Of a DNA stretch of 64,000 nucleotides, positions 33,833 through 63,442 are shown in pieces. The stretch is from Gordionus sp. m RMFG-2023 (lineage: Eukaryota > Nematomorpha > Gordioida > Chordodea > Parachordodidae), in NCBI RefSeq assembly GCF_954871325.1, contig NC_088776.1, positions 57,870,954 to 57,934,953 on the forward strand, written 5' to 3'. The notes under the pieces were generated by a model. That model saw only the letters and a program-made list of their open reading frames with translations. It was not told the DNA's origin and ran no database searches. Every line of letters starts with the position of its first letter. Positions within the stretch are counted from its first letter, which is position 1. Position numbers and translations under genes: made by a program.

Positions 33833-36692
33833 GAACAACTCTATAGCTGAAATTTAATTTAAAGAGGGGTTGACGTTATTGCGACTCTTATAATTTAAAC
33901 CTTATTTTATTTTTGAATATCGTTTACATTTTATATATTATTTAGTCGTGGATTGGGGCATGAAGAATGTTTAGAAGAAATTTGTTACACAAAAATATTC
34001 TTGATAAAGCACTATATAAAAACCATTAAATATACTAAGACACACTATGAAGAATATTCCTGAACACCATATGTTTATTGGTCAAACAAAAATAAATTGA
34101 AATAATCATAATGATGAAATCATACAAAAAAACGTTTATTATAAACAAAATAAAAATAAAATATTTTGATTGAATTGTTTTTGAAGGTAAAATAAAAACA
34201 CTTCAATTTATAATGACCTTTTAAAAGTAAACTGAAACATAAAAACTTGTACAATTGTTTTTGAATATTATTAACAATTAAAACTAATAGTTTTAAAAAA
34301 AAGTAAAAACAATTTCGAATTCTTAAAATTAAATTTAAGAAAAATATAAAAACCAAATTTATGAATACGTGACAAAAACTTGACTTATTAATATTATTTA
34401 ATTGGGTTAATATTATTTTATTCTTATACACAAAACAAGATTAGTGTAATTATATATTTTATAATACGTTAAATTAAAATATTTCCATATTTTAAAATTA
34501 AAATATTTCCATATTTTAAAATTAAAATATTTCCATATTTTATAATCCGTTTGTAAATTATTTAAGTTGTAAAAATTGATAATATAATAATCTAATATTG
34601 TTTCAACAATTTTTTGCAAGTAAAATAATTTTAAATAAAAAAATATGGAATTAAATTAAATCTGCAAAACAGTGTATTTTGGTAGATTGATGTTTATTTC
34701 TTCTCGAAATATTCATCGTTTTTATTCATTTTAAGGTTATTTAATTACGATACTTGCAGATATTAATTCTAAAATTAATGAATAATTCAAATATTTATTA
34801 AAATTTAAGAATAGTTTATATTTGTTATTCCTACAGGCAAATTTTAAAACGAATAATGAATTAAATATTATTCGATAGACCTGTGTAAACCTATCGATAA
34901 GGAACTTGAAACTAATTAAAAATTTTTTACTCTAATCGCACCATATTTCCAAAGAAATGGTCAAAGAAAACCTACATTTTAGGCCTAATTTAGTATAAGA
35001 AATCCCTTAAAGTAGTAAAAGTAAAGGCTAAATTTCCACCATCAAATTTCGCTAAAGAAGTAAAGGGAACATTGACTTATCAAAAAAATAATATTGATAT
35101 CATGGCCCATCAGACAATAATAAAAGTTTTAAAAAAAAGTTTCTCTAAATGTAATTCTAGTAAATTTATGTCGGTCTCAAAAATTATCACGCTTTACAAT
35201 TTTACAGGACAGACGAAAGGATATTGATTTGAGAACCCGAATTCAGGAATATTTAACTCTATTAATCGGAAATTTTGATAATAGGAACTTAATTTAACCC
35301 GGTTTTCTAAAACAGGCCCTGACCCGTCCCAGGTCTATAATACCCCGTCGGTCTGTAGTTTCAAATAAACTATTTTAAATTTTTAAACCTGAACCCTGAT
35401 TTTCTCTCACATGAATAAACAAAATACAATAGTGATTGTGGAGTATACGAATTTTCCATATTATTATAGAATGGAGGTTTTAAATAAATGCATTTATATT
35501 AGATATTATCCTATAATATTTTAAGGTGGCAGAGAACATAAATGACAAAATAGTTATTTTGTTAGCTAGAAGACTCAGCAACCCTAACTCTAGTAAGGCT
35601 GACGATATAAGAAACGGTTTTCAAAGGTTCAAACCGAACCGTATTTTTTAGGACCTAAACTTAATCCTTCTTTTTTTTATCAGAACCCGAATCGATATCC
35701 GTTAGGGATATGAGATACCTGTCCTATTTTATACATAAGGAAACTTTGATTAAGGTAAAAATAAATTTTATTATATTTGTTGTATGTATTTATAAAAAAA
35801 TAAAAAATTTTTTTTATAAATAATTATTAAATTTTTGCATTCAAATAATAATGAATAAAAAAGCAAAAAACAAATTAATAATAATTCGATATATAAAGTA
35901 ATTTTATATTTTATAAAAAGGTTACAAAAAAAATAAATATTTAAAGTAGCATCCGATATTTTTTTTTTATAAAAGATTAATTTTAAAAAAATGAAATAAA
36001 TTTGTATTTTTTATTTCAAATTAAGAAAAAAAAATCACGATAATTTTCAATAAAGTTTATTTTAAAACCGTTTTGTTTTTTTATAATTATGCTAAAAAAT
36101 TATTTTTTAAAAAAATAAATTGCAATAATAATTATTATAAAAAAAATGACGATGTAGAAAGATTTTAGAGACTAAAAGACGCCATTTTTTATATGCAAAA
36201 CTGACCTGATTAGAACATTGATTTTATATTAGTACCTTAATGACAAGTTTTGAAAAAAAGTTAAATAATATTGATAACAATTAATTCATAATTAATATTT
36301 ATATCATTCAAAAAAATGTGCACAATAAAAGTTTGATGATGTAGATAATATAATTTAAAAGTTTGTTTATTGTGGGCGGCGATGGTGGGAGAGGGGACGT
36401 AATAATAATTTGCCAAAATTTTAAATAGAAAAAATCATTTAGAAAATATCGTCTGCGATTTTAATTGAAGTAGACGTATTACTATCACCCATTGAATAAT
36501 AAAATTTATAAACTTTAAAAGAAATAGTAATTAATCCAATTAAGAGATCTAAAAACACTCGAATACTATAATATTTTCAAAAGCAAACAAGAATAAGAAG
36601 AGGTTTAAAATTAATATAATATTATTCATAATTTTCCATTTTTTAAAAAAATTCCAAAAAAAAGATAAAATCAAACGATAGAAAAAAAATTC
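33833..36692. other. AT-rich spacer downstream of GPI
   Basis: Contains a three-copy 24-bp tandem repeat, ATTAAAATATTTCCATATTT, at about 34472-34545. Patches of CAGGCCCTGACCCGTCCC / CAAACCGAACCG type near 35300-35400 and 35620-35710 look like remnants of hAT-type subterminal sequence. No gene supported. Confidence 0.45.
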
Positions 36693-36698
36693 TTTATT
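36693..36698 (-). promoter_or_regulatory. Polyadenylation signal AATAAA of GPI
   Basis: AATAAA on the minus strand, about 30 bases past the GPI stop codon. A close, plausible cleavage signal, which would make a very short 3' UTR. Confidence 0.55.
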
Positions 36699-36728
36699 AT
36701 AATAGATTGGATGGATGTTCAAGAAAAA

Positions 36729-52905
<16,177 letters not shown>

Positions 52906-53991
52906 TTTGCTAATATGATCTAATTTATATTATTTGCTAATATGTTCTAATTTATATTATGAAAATATTTTCCGAGATATCAACGGGTATTAAGTTATTA
53001 TATATAAAATAAATCTATAAAATGGCCTAAAATATATTAATAATACAAAATATTGAATGACTGTCGAAATTTTATAAATTTTGCTATGACTTTGAAATGC
53101 GCATTTATAAAAAATGTATAATCATGTGTTTACAAATTCAATGATAAACAAGAATTTTAAAATTTTTATATAATTATAATTATAAAAATTTTAGTCTATA
53201 TACTCGCCAAATGTATATATTTTGTCTACAATTATATTTATTAAGAATTATATTGTATCTGCGAACTGTGAAAAATATAAAATAAAATATATCAATTAAG
53301 TTACTAGATAATTTCTAGCTGTTTACAAACGTGTTTATTTATCAGTTTTATTTATAGATTATGATTATCTTTCTACTTCGATTTAATTTAATATAGTCGT
53401 AAATAAAAAAATGATATGTAAATTTCAAAAATTTATGCCGATATCTTAATTTTATATTTTAATGTTCAGGGGAAATATGAATCATAAATCACGCTTAATT
53501 ATTATATTACCTCTCGATAGATTTCTTCAAACGTGATTTTAAATTGAAATATAGATACCTATATTTTGAAACACCACCACCCTCTTAATAAAACTTAACC
53601 AATGTTTGCGTTTTTTACTGAAGGTGTCTAATAGTGACGAAGCGTTTAGTTTAGAATACAGTTGGGTAATTTAATTACTATATTTTTAGCTGCCTAAGCC
53701 AATTTTTAATCGGTTAAAAATTCGGCTAAACCAAGTTTTTAGCCGAATACTATCACTTTGGCCAAGGGGTCCTTAAGAAACTAAAATAAATTAAAACCCC
53801 TTAATGTTAAAGAATTTTCTCAGATAAGCGTCTGAAGATTGAGCCGAATTAACCGAAATTTAGCCATTACTCAAATATAATAGGGAAGCAATAAATTTTA
53901 ATTATTATTAGTAGAGCCTCACTTCCCCAATATCTATATAAACAGGGAAAGGAGTAAGAGCCATCTGTTTCTATATCTTTGAAAGTAGGGT
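52906..53991. other. GPI upstream region
   Basis: Would hold the GPI promoter and any 5' UTR exon; no specific element could be fixed. At 53680-53880 repeated GCCGAAT / AATTCGGCTAAACC motifs look like another worn inverted-repeat element. Confidence 0.35.
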
Positions 53992-54160
53992 AGTGTTGTT
54001 AAACGGCACAATTAGAGTGATTTTTTAAAATGATCCGATCAAGATTTTAGTCAAAATAATATTATGTAAGTCTGGAGATTTTCTAAATCTCGAGACTTAC
54101 ATAAAATTATTTTGGCTAAAATCTTAATCTGGCTGTTATAAAATTGACTCAAATCTCGGG
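53992..54160. mobile_element. AGTGTTGTTAAAC-family MITE, right end worn
   Basis: Starts AGTGTTGTTAAACGGCAC and contains the central palindrome AAGTCTGGAGATTTTCTAAA / AATCTCGAGACTTACATAA. The last conserved part is AAAATTGACTCAAATCTC. The right terminal repeat is not visible. Confidence 0.75.
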
Positions 54161-57100
54161 GTAGAGGATAGATTAGGAAGATAGGGAGTAAACAAATTGC
54201 AACAACATACATGTGAAATTCTCATTAAAGTAAGCTTCATCTACATTAGAAATCTTAGGGCTCAACTCAGCACATAGGAAAAGACCAGATAGCATAACAC
54301 ATATAAGGAAGGCAGAAAATTTACCTGGGATACATAAATGTACTAACAATTTTACAGCTAGAAACTATCTTGAAACTCCATAATTTAAATTGAAATGCGA
54401 CTATGTCATTAAAAAATCTATGTCAATGTTTTGCAGTTTTCAATGGCTATGACTATGAGTACTCTAATTTATATAGTTGCCTGCTCATATAAAGAAAAAA
54501 ATTATTTGCCCAAAATTTTGTTAGAAATAGAATTATCAGAGCTTAATTGTATATTGTTTTAATTCATTAATAGACACAGTATAAAGAAAAATTTATTAGA
54601 AAATGGAGATAAAATTCGCATCTCGCTAGAAAAGAAAAAAATATAGAAGAACTAAATATATGGTTCACGTTAATAAGTACCTGGCTAATACCTGTTATTT
54701 CCTCAATTAGTCTTGAAAAACACAAGTAGAAATTAAGTTATAACAAATGTGAAGCTAAGCAAGCTATTGGAAACACTAATTCTTACTAACCATTAGTACC
54801 CAATTAGTAGAGTCCTACACGGGCTGTCTGAAATCTCGGGGGGCTCAAGTATTAAAGACTTTTTTCTAGGGCTTGGGTCGGGGTATTGGAGGCAGCCCGA
54901 CCTGTAGTTCCACCCGAGTCCTGAAAATTAAATATTAGCTCAATATTCGTTTTATCAAAATGTCAATCAGTCAGAACCACATGTCATTTTTCATCTATCA
55001 CATTTCACTTATTTATTTGCGTGATTTAGATTTCCAGGTTAACAATTACCTGTGATTGTGTTTTGTGTTGTGACGTTAAAACTCTATGCTTGCATATATC
55101 ATATTATATCAGGTTAAAAAAAATACCCATTATATTAGCCAACATAAAATCGAAAATATTACTCTGTTGTAACAGTTATGAAATATTTTCATTTGATAAT
55201 TTTTGCTTTATCTAAGATGTATTCAATTAAATAGGCTCATATTAATAAAACTGCTTATAGAATGGATCTAAATTTTTTTAAAAAAAATAGTTTTGAACTC
55301 AAGAATTTAAACCAAAGAAAACACAGGTAAATATTTGATATATGGAAGAAATTCCACTAATTAGTACATTTTATTTATTTGTTCCGTTTGATTTTTAGGA
55401 TATTAAATAGTTTAAAAAAAGAAAATTTTATTGACAAAATAAGAAAAAATTATGAAATTAATGTGATTTGATTCGATTTAAATTTTCAAAAATTTTATAC
55501 TTCATATCAAGACGCAGTCTTGCAAAACTTCTGAAAGCACTAATTCCAGAGCTTAAACTAATATGTAGTGCTTAAATACTTATTAACCCTTAATCCGTTC
55601 GGTAACCTTTATAAGTAAAAAGGTTATTAGCAAAACAAATAATTTTTTAAAACTGTTAACAAAATTAAAAATAGGGATATAGATGCACTAAAGCAATTAT
55701 AATAAAAATAAATAATTAAATAAGCGATATATATATAAAGAATCGATTTCTATCATATATTAAATATGAAACTCAATGTCTCCAGCTGTAGCATTGACAC
55801 TTTCATAACTTAGTAGCGTTAGCATAAAAAAAAATTTTCTTTCTTACTTTCTTCAAATAGACTTGTGGCATCTTTAGAAAATCTGATACAGCAAATAAAT
55901 AGACTTGTGACATCTTTGAAAGATGTGACCAAAATAAGATGAATTGGTTACGGTGAAATTGAAAACGATTATAGTAGCTGATTTTCTACCCTCAATCAGA
56001 TTGTTTAGTAAAGTAAAACTTATCTAGTGTGTATTTTACAATTGTCCCATACGAAATATAACGTCTTTCATAAGCCTTATGTTTAAAAACAAAAAAAATT
56101 TTTCAAAATAATTTTCAACACAAATTTTGATGAGAAAATTTTATTAAGTAAAAAATATCTATAGTATTGTCAAGTATGTTTTTTTCCCTGTAATTCTTAC
56201 GTAGATAAAGTAAAATTCCGAGACAATTTTATAGAATTATAAAATTAAGGAGGGTGTTTAATCGGTTTTTTTAAAAAAAATCATAGTAAATAATTTTGTT
56301 ATAAGTATGGATATAAAAATAGGCGTACCCAAGAGGGGGTAGGTGCAAAGTGAAATTTCCTTAGCCAGAAATAAAATTTAAACCTTTTAGTTTAGATAAT
56401 TTTAAAATGAGATTAGTTTGCCCCCGGGGTTTACCAAGTCCCAGTCTCACCTATATATATATATTATGACCGTAAATAAGATATACGAATGTAGAGGGTG
56501 AAATATTAGGTCCAAGCATATATAGACCATCCCCGGTAGATTTTTTTTGTATACATTCATGCGAATTAATTCATTTCATCTGATTATTTAGGCATATTTT
56601 TAAAACCGAAATACTTATATAGCTCCTTTTCTAATTTTTGAAAACCTCGATTTTAGCTAAATCGTATACTTGAGATATATATATTATATACCGAGTATTA
56701 TCCACACTGCAGTTGCAAATTTCAAACAATTTGGCCTTGAAATTTTGTAAGTGACCACTGCTAATTTATTTTAATTTTTCTATACATATACATTTTTCCT
56801 CATTATTTAAACACCAAAATTTAGGGCAAAAATGTGTAAAATTCATGGAATATAAAATATATTCCGGTATTTCGACATGATTGCGCAGTTTTAAAAAGTT
56901 GCTGAGAATTTGGATCAATGAAGCATGAAGCATAGCCATGAGTATGTTAAAACTCCCTACGACATTATATTCTTATTTAAATTTATTTGCTTAACTAAAA
57001 AAATATTGGAGATAGAACAATACGCTTTTAGGACACCAAGCTTTATATGATTTTATTCAGAATAGTAATTCTGAACACCATTTTTTTTTAAAAAAAATAT

Positions 57101-58287
57101 AGATTTCGACATAATATGAATGATGATACTTTTTTTTTGGTAGATGTAGTCAGCCAATTTATAATTAAAAGAAAAATTTTTCATATCAGGAAACACTTTC
57201 CCAAAAAAAGAAGAAAAAAATGTTATACATTGAAAATTAAAATAAAAAGAACGGAGATTTAAAAAAAAATATTTAAATAAAAAAAGAATGGAAAAAGAAT
57301 GGAAAAGAAAGAAATAAAACATGATAAATATTTTAATGGATTTTTATTTTAAGCGAAAAATTTATATAGAATTTTTTTTTTCGTTTATTCAATCGCCGGG
57401 AGAAGATTTTTCAAAAAAAAAATATTACATTCGTCGTTGAGATAAAATAGAAATAGGCTTCCCCTTCTTGAACGTATTATAATTTATATTATATATTTCT
57501 TTTTTGAGTTTTTTATTTTGTACCAAATTTATATTTTAAAAAAAAGTAAAACTGAAAAGTAAATCAAAATGTATTACTTATATAACATTTTAACTTTTAA
57601 AAATTTATTTACAACGATATATTGATTAATCTTGGCATAATATTTTTACTAAATAAATTAATCTTTTTACTTTCTTTTTTTTTCTGATTCCATTTTTACA
57701 CTTTTCCTCTTATCAAAAATAATGCGGTTTGTGGCAAAAAAAAAATTATAATATCATCAAAAAAATAAATAATAAATAAAAGGATTCAAATTTTGAACAA
57801 TTTATTTTATTCGTTCTTATTAAAAATACGGCATCGATGAAAATTGATCCATTCTCCATGTAGGACATTTTTGGATCGCCCAAAAAGTAATTGTATTATA
57901 ATTATAATTATTTTATTTTTTATTATTTTATTTATTAAAAACGAAAATTTAAAAACAAAAGTTTTTTAATATAAGGAAACAAATCACAATTATAAAAAAA
58001 TAAAAACATTTTTAAAAAAAATTTTTGTTTTTTTTAAATTAAAAAAAAAAACAATTAAATTAGACAAATTAAAAAGGTGAGATTGGGTTTATTTGTATTG
58101 CTATATGGAGCCATGAATAGCAATGCATATCTTCCTACCTAATAATGTGATTGAATATTTAGTATTAGTGACAAATGGGATAAAGTTAATAATGAAAAAA
58201 AGATAATTAATTTTATTTTCTAAAATATATCCGAAAGCTATTGAATCTTATGATCGCTAATTGTCAATATATTATAACATCCTAGAA
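54161..58287. other. Long AT-rich spacer upstream of GPI
   Basis: No supported gene in about 4 kb. A GGGCTCAAGTATTAAAG / GGGCTTGGGTCGGGG patch at 54815-54920, beginning TAGAGTCCTACACGGGC, is likely a remnant of a hAT-type non-autonomous element. Paired near-repeats ATAGACTTGTGGCATCTTTA and ATAGACTTGTGACATCTTTG lie at 55857 and 55902. Confidence 0.45.
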
Positions 58288-58371
58288 ACCGTACATGCCC
58301 CGATCCGAATCATATGGTCGGAAATGGGACATTGATTCTATCGATTTATCTAGCATCGAGTCAGTTCTTAG
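58288..58371 (-). CDS. Possible terminal exon of an unknown gene
   Basis: After a strong polypyrimidine acceptor (TTTTTTTTTCTAAG) the minus strand reads TDSMLDKSIESMSHFRPYDS then DRGMYGF and a stop at 58288-58290. Composition is balanced, as in the proven exons of this window. I cannot name the family and found no upstream exon. It could be a chance frame. Confidence 0.3.
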
Positions 58372-58708
58372 AAAAAAAAATATGCCCGATACAGGACTCA
58401 AATATATTTGTTTATGCCTCATTTTAACAAGTTTTAAAAAAGTATATAATAAAGCGAAAGGAGCTAAACTCCCCCGTCCCTCATTAAATCCCAACTGAAT
58501 ACTCGGATAAGATTTTTTTTTTATTATATAGCCTTGGAAATTACGTAGACAGGTATTATTTAGTTTTACTCATTTTTAGTCAAAAAAGCAGATTAAATCA
58601 CTTTATTTGAGCCAAACTACAAAAAGGTGTAGCAGAATTTTTTAGCCGAACACTCAAAAGTCGGCGAAGCTTGTGAATCAAAGCTAGAAAGAAAAAAATA
58701 TATTTAAA

Positions 58709-58774
58709 ACACGCACTTCGAAGGTGCGGACTGATTTGCTTACCGCTCGCGCCTCTAGGAATCCCTGAATTCAA
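58709..58774 (-). other. tRNA-like 5' half (possible SINE head)
   Basis: On the minus strand GCGCGAGCGGTAAGC resembles a D-arm/A-box. It is followed by CGCAC-CTTCGAA-GTGCG, a perfect 5-bp stem with a 7-base loop that would carry anticodon TCG (Arg). No variable region, T-arm or B box follows; the sequence passes into A/T and a T run. It is at best a truncated tRNA-derived repeat and not a working tRNA gene. Confidence 0.25.
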
Positions 58775-59574
58775 TTTTTAAAAAATCCTTCCCGAACCAA
58801 CTTCAAGAGAAAAAAAAATTTGACAAATTACGAACGCTTCAACAACGTACAAAATATATTTAAAAAAATTGATTTTGTCAAATTTGTTAAGGTTCTTAAA
58901 ATTTGTCAAATTTTTTTTTCCCCAATCCTTTCTTCCTTAAAAATAAAAAAATAAATAAAAAATTGAAACAGCTGTTTTCCTTAAAAAAATGGTGAGGGGG
59001 GGGGAGAAGGGGACAGTAAATTTTTTTTTCAAAAATATAATCTCAAAAGGTAAAAAAAAAAATTTTAATGAAGAGAGAAAACTTTATTGATTTTATATTT
59101 TGTTCCTTTTTTTTTGTTCGAGAAATTTTTTTATATATTCTCCCAAGTCTCTTTTTTTTAAAATGTATTTTAAAATAAATAAATGGTAATGGAGGATATA
59201 TAACGTTAGTCCACTTGCTAAACAACGACCAAAATTTATTAAAATGCGATAAGAACCATTTATTTTTTTAAATGTATATTAAGGGAATCACGTGGTCTAG
59301 TCCAATATTCTATATATCACCCCCCCCCCTTCCTTCTTAAGGGCGAAAGCACCTAGTTGGCTCTTGATAAAAAAATATAATCCCTGGATTCCCAGAAGTA
59401 TCGGATGGCGATGCACGCATTATAACGAACTTGGCCACAGATTCTACTTCGAAGGCTTCAAATTATTTTGTATATAAAGATAACTATACATCATTACCCA
59501 TGAATAAAGGGGTAGACAAATAAAGACTTTAAATTATATACAAATTATTTTCTTTCTCTCAAAATGCGGGAGAA

Positions 59575-59712
<138 letters not shown>

Positions 59713-60096
59713 TAAGTAAGTATAAGAGAAAATAAAATTAAATCTAAGAATCCATACCTTTTTGTTGACTAAAAAAAATAATAATAAAAGAAAAGATAAA
59801 AGGTGACATAGGTCGTAACAAAAAAAAATAATTATGCCGACAAATTTAATTTTATTATTATTATTATTATTATCCCATTATTTTTAAACATAAATTATAC
59901 GAAAATATTTTATATAAAAAATTAATAAATTAAAGAAAGGAATTAATTTTTTTTATATTATTATTGGTTTTTGATTTATGGTGAGGTGAATAGAATGGAT
60001 TTTAAATAACATTTCGTTTTTATTCTATCAAAAATTATTTTAGGACAGATTCGGATTTTGAAAAAAAAGAAGATTTCTCTAGTTTTCAAGCCAGGC

Positions 60097-60442
60097 CCAA
60101 TGACATATAATAATACCTAGGCTGACGATGCATTCACAATAATGCATTTGAAAGCGTCGTTGAATGCAAATCAGCTGGAACAGCCATTTTGGTAACCCAT
60201 ATAGTGTATTATTCTCATGTTATAAACTACTATTAAATTAATAACTTGCTTTGCTTCCTTATTATCTTGATGATCAGGCAATTCTTTAATAAAGTTTGCG
60301 TCAGACATAGGAATAAATTGGTCTCTTGTTTAAAATTTTTCATAATGATGTAGGTTAATCAAAATGGCGTCACCAGCTGTGTTCATTGATGTACACTTTT
60401 AATGAATGCATCGTCAGTTTAGGTATTATTATATGTCATTGG
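60097..60442. mobile_element. MITE with CCAATGACATATAATAATAC ends
   Basis: Left CCAATGACATATAATAATAC and right GTATTATTATATGTCATTGG are perfect 20-bp inverted repeats. Further in, CTAGGCTGACGATGCATTCA opposes TGAATGCATCGTCAGTTTAG, and CAGCTGGAACAGCCATTTTG opposes AAAATGGCGTCACCAGCTG. Flanks CAAGCCAGG and CAAGGCCTAGG are similar but not identical. It is the best-preserved copy of the family also seen at 12646, 18702 and 39706. Confidence 0.9.
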
Positions 60443-61910
60443 CAAGGCCTAGGCTTTTTTACACACAAAAAAAATATATAATCCTAATCCCTCATTCAAA
60501 GTTAGCGTGCGATTTTTTGCTAACTGTGAATGCATTTGCGGCGAAATTTACAAAATTTTTGTCCTGATTTTAGTTATTTTTTTATACTTATCGACTTTTG
60601 AAGTGGGACCACTATATTTTGTTTTTTTTGTTTATTTTCTCTTACTTTTTTAGGCTGGTTTGTCAAAGCTATAAACAGCTGGCTGGAAATAAGACAAACC
60701 AGAATATGGTCTTAAGATTGAACTCCTTATTTGAGCTTATCAAGCAGATAACTTGATTTTAGGGCTTGAATAAATCAATCTTTGTTGGAATTAAGAAGCT
60801 CCCTTTCATGTCTCCATTTTTTAAGCATTATTATTTTACCAATCTTTTTTTTGTTAACACTTTTGGTTTAAGTTAATTGAGACGAAAAGATAATCGTTGG
60901 GAATATCATATATATTTAGGATTTTGCTCTTTTTCGTGGAGATAATTACATCCTTATTGATTTTTTGAGGTCGCTATAGGGTCAATTAAGGTAATCCTCA
61001 GTCTAATAATTTGCTAGCTTGCTGAAGAATACTCGTTACATGGCATTTGGTTTTCGATTATTGGACAAAAAGATGAGTTGGTTTCTGTAGTAGAGGGAAT
61101 AACCTGCTGATTTTCAGGTTCGTTTAATCAATAAATTACAGATAGGGTGGGAATTGACCCCCCCCCCCAGTGCTGCGAATACGGTATGTTTCTGAGGCAA
61201 TTGATATATGGCATCTCGCGTAATTATAAGGCGGGCTAATATTGCTGTTAAGTTTGTAAGTGATCTCAACATGTGGAAAAATGGTAATACGAAAACAAAA
61301 TGCATGTTAAATGCTCCATCACGTGATTTTATAGGTACTCAATTTAGATGCACAGATACAACTTTTACCATTGCCCTTATACTGCTAGGTATTAGGATGA
61401 TACTTCCGGATGCCGGTCTGACAATGTCGGATTCCGTTTAGACACAACTTGGTTCCGTGCCAATATTTACGCGATTGATTTTTATTACAGCTTGAATGAT
61501 AGGGCTGGCATGAACACCAGTCTCTTCCTAAAATTAATTATAAAAATTGATTTTTCTTTTTCTAGTATGATTAGTTTTTTCTTTTTGTTAAAGTCAATTA
61601 CCGAAAATATTCAGAGCTCTTAAAAGATACTTTCCATGTGGATCTAGTTATCTATACCTCGTCTTAAAATGTAACGGAACATAGATATGTTCTTGCAAAT
61701 GTATCTGAACACCCTTTTTTGGAATTGTACTTAAGTGTCGATACAATTTTCCAAAATAATTTCAAAGAAACGAAAAATAAATAAATAAATAAAAACCTTA
61801 AAAAAAATATGAGATTGAGCAGGGTAACACGAGAAGAACAATTTTTTAAAAAACATTTTTTTTATGAAATATAAATAAGAATTGTCTATAACTCCCAATT
61901 TTTTGACCAG
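60443..61910. other. Less AT-rich stretch of unknown content
   Basis: From about 60490 to 61700 the sequence has fewer homopolymers than its surroundings and looks transcribed or formerly coding. The only longer frame, 61208-61441 (plus, 77 codons, MASRVIIRRANIAVKFVSDL), has no recognisable domain. A run of ten Cs is at about 61159-61168. I cannot assign a gene. Confidence 0.3.
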
Positions 61911-62056
61911 AAATTTTAAAAATATTCAATTTGCAAAAAAGTATAGAAAATTTGTTAAGTGCAAAGATTTCATACAAAAATTATTCGAATTACCTTTAGA
62001 AGGTTTAAATGATTTTACATCGCACCATGATATGCTAGAATCTAGGATTTTTGAAG
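61911..62056 (+). CDS. Possible internal exon of an unknown gene
   Basis: Between a TTTTTTTGACCAG acceptor and a GATGG|GTATGG donor the frame reads NFKNIQFAKKYRKFVKCKDF, IQKLFELPLEGLNDFTSHHD and MLESRIFEDG. Residue content looks like a real helical protein. No family was recognised. The open frame continues past the donor into low-quality sequence. No neighbouring exon was found. Confidence 0.3.
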
Positions 62057-62960
62057 ATGGGTATGGGAAGTATCGGCATAGAACAGACCGATACCACACG
62101 TATCGGATTCTATACTTTTACCTATACTCTAAGCATCAGTACATCTCTTTTTTTAAAAAACCCGACATGATTTATTGGGCCGACCTGGATTATGAGTGAA
62201 GGAACGGGAAAGGGATGGAGGAAGGAAGTTAATATCGCCTGGGACTTATTTCTATTGGTCTTTTGACTATTCCATTTATTAAATACCTTTCTTTTTCTTC
62301 CTCTTCCATTATGATGCCAAATCAATTATTTATTTCAACTCATTTTTATTTTTTTGTAAATCAAAAAAAAAATAAATGCTTCAGGATTTAAGGAAAATTA
62401 AGTATTTTAATTAATACATAGTTTCCTAGTTGATTATAAGATATTTTTTTTTAAAAAAAATTTCTAGAAATAATTGTTCACTTTAAAAGAAAAAAAAAAG
62501 ATTTTTAAATATGTCACAATAACCGAAAGAAAACAAAACAAACTATATTCGCAAACCTGGGATAACGCAAGAAAGGGATCCATTTTATGTCTTTTTGCCT
62601 TTTTTTTTTCCTTTTGATATTAATTATTTTTTATAATTTGTTTTTTAAACATGAAAATTTAAAATTACTGATGTATTTTCCAGGAAAGTACATTAGCATA
62701 AATTTAATTTATTTATATAATAAAAATGCGAAATTATTTTTTATTTTTTTTTTCGAGTTTTAAAAAAAAACATTTTATGAAAGTGACGGTAATATCAAAC
62801 CATAATTCAGCCCCTGTTAAACTTTTTTCAAAAGAAATATATAAATATTGTAATATACTAAAAAAAAAAATTTCTTTCCTTTTTTTAAGGTTTCGACAAA
62901 AATTGGAGATGCCATAATATATAATATAATATAATATTTATAAATTAATTTCCATCTTAA

Positions 62961-63161
62961 TAGTGGATCCTATCCGACACGATTTAACAGCTGATCGATT
63001 TTTAAAATCTGTTTATGAGATCAATTTCTTTGTAATAATATTAATTTTGTCTTTAATTCTATACATGATAAAATAACCTAAGAAATATTGGTCTTAATAA
63101 AGAAAATAAAAATCGATCAGCTGTTAAATAGTGTCGGATCGGATCCACTATGAATGCGGCC
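62961..63161. mobile_element. Harbinger-type MITE, left tip lost
   Basis: Left part TAGTGGATCCTATCCGACAC, then AACAGCTGATCGATTTTTA. The right part is its inverse, TAAAAATCGATCAGCTGTTAAA in essence, and ends GGATCCACTATGAATGCGGCC. Flanking TAA occurs on both sides. Same family as 47576-47767. Confidence 0.84.
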
Positions 63162-63264
63162 TAACAAGGAAAGCGGCAATGTGTTATATTTTCAATCATT
63201 TTTTTTTATTGAGCGCTTTTTTTTCAAATTCGAGAATATGATTTTACCGGAAATGCATCTCGAT

Positions 63265-63442
63265 TTGAATAATTTAGCCAGAAAAATATTGTCTAAGCCT
63301 CGAGATTTCGTTAATAGATGTTACAAACCTTTGTGCCGCCACCTATGAACAAAATCTTAAGGCTTGCATAATATTTTTCCTAATAAAAGATCGAGTTAGC
63401 CGTTTTTAAAAATCGGCTCAAAATGAGCCATTTAACAACACT
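63265..63442. mobile_element. AGTGTTGTTAAAC-family MITE, left part worn
   Basis: Shows AATAATTTAGCCAGAAAAAT, AAGCCTCGAGATTTCG, CAAAATCTTAAGGCTTGCAT and the right end ATCGGCTCAAAATGAGCC followed by ATTTAACAACACT. The left terminus is not recognisable. Confidence 0.82.

Noticed and set aside
57053-57322. Minus-strand frame of 89 codons, Phe/Tyr-rich
   Set aside because: Low-complexity translation of A/T tracts with no domain and no exon-like composition.
58709-58774. Functional tRNA-Arg gene
   Set aside because: T-arm, B box and acceptor-stem pairing are absent; kept only as a tRNA-like fragment.
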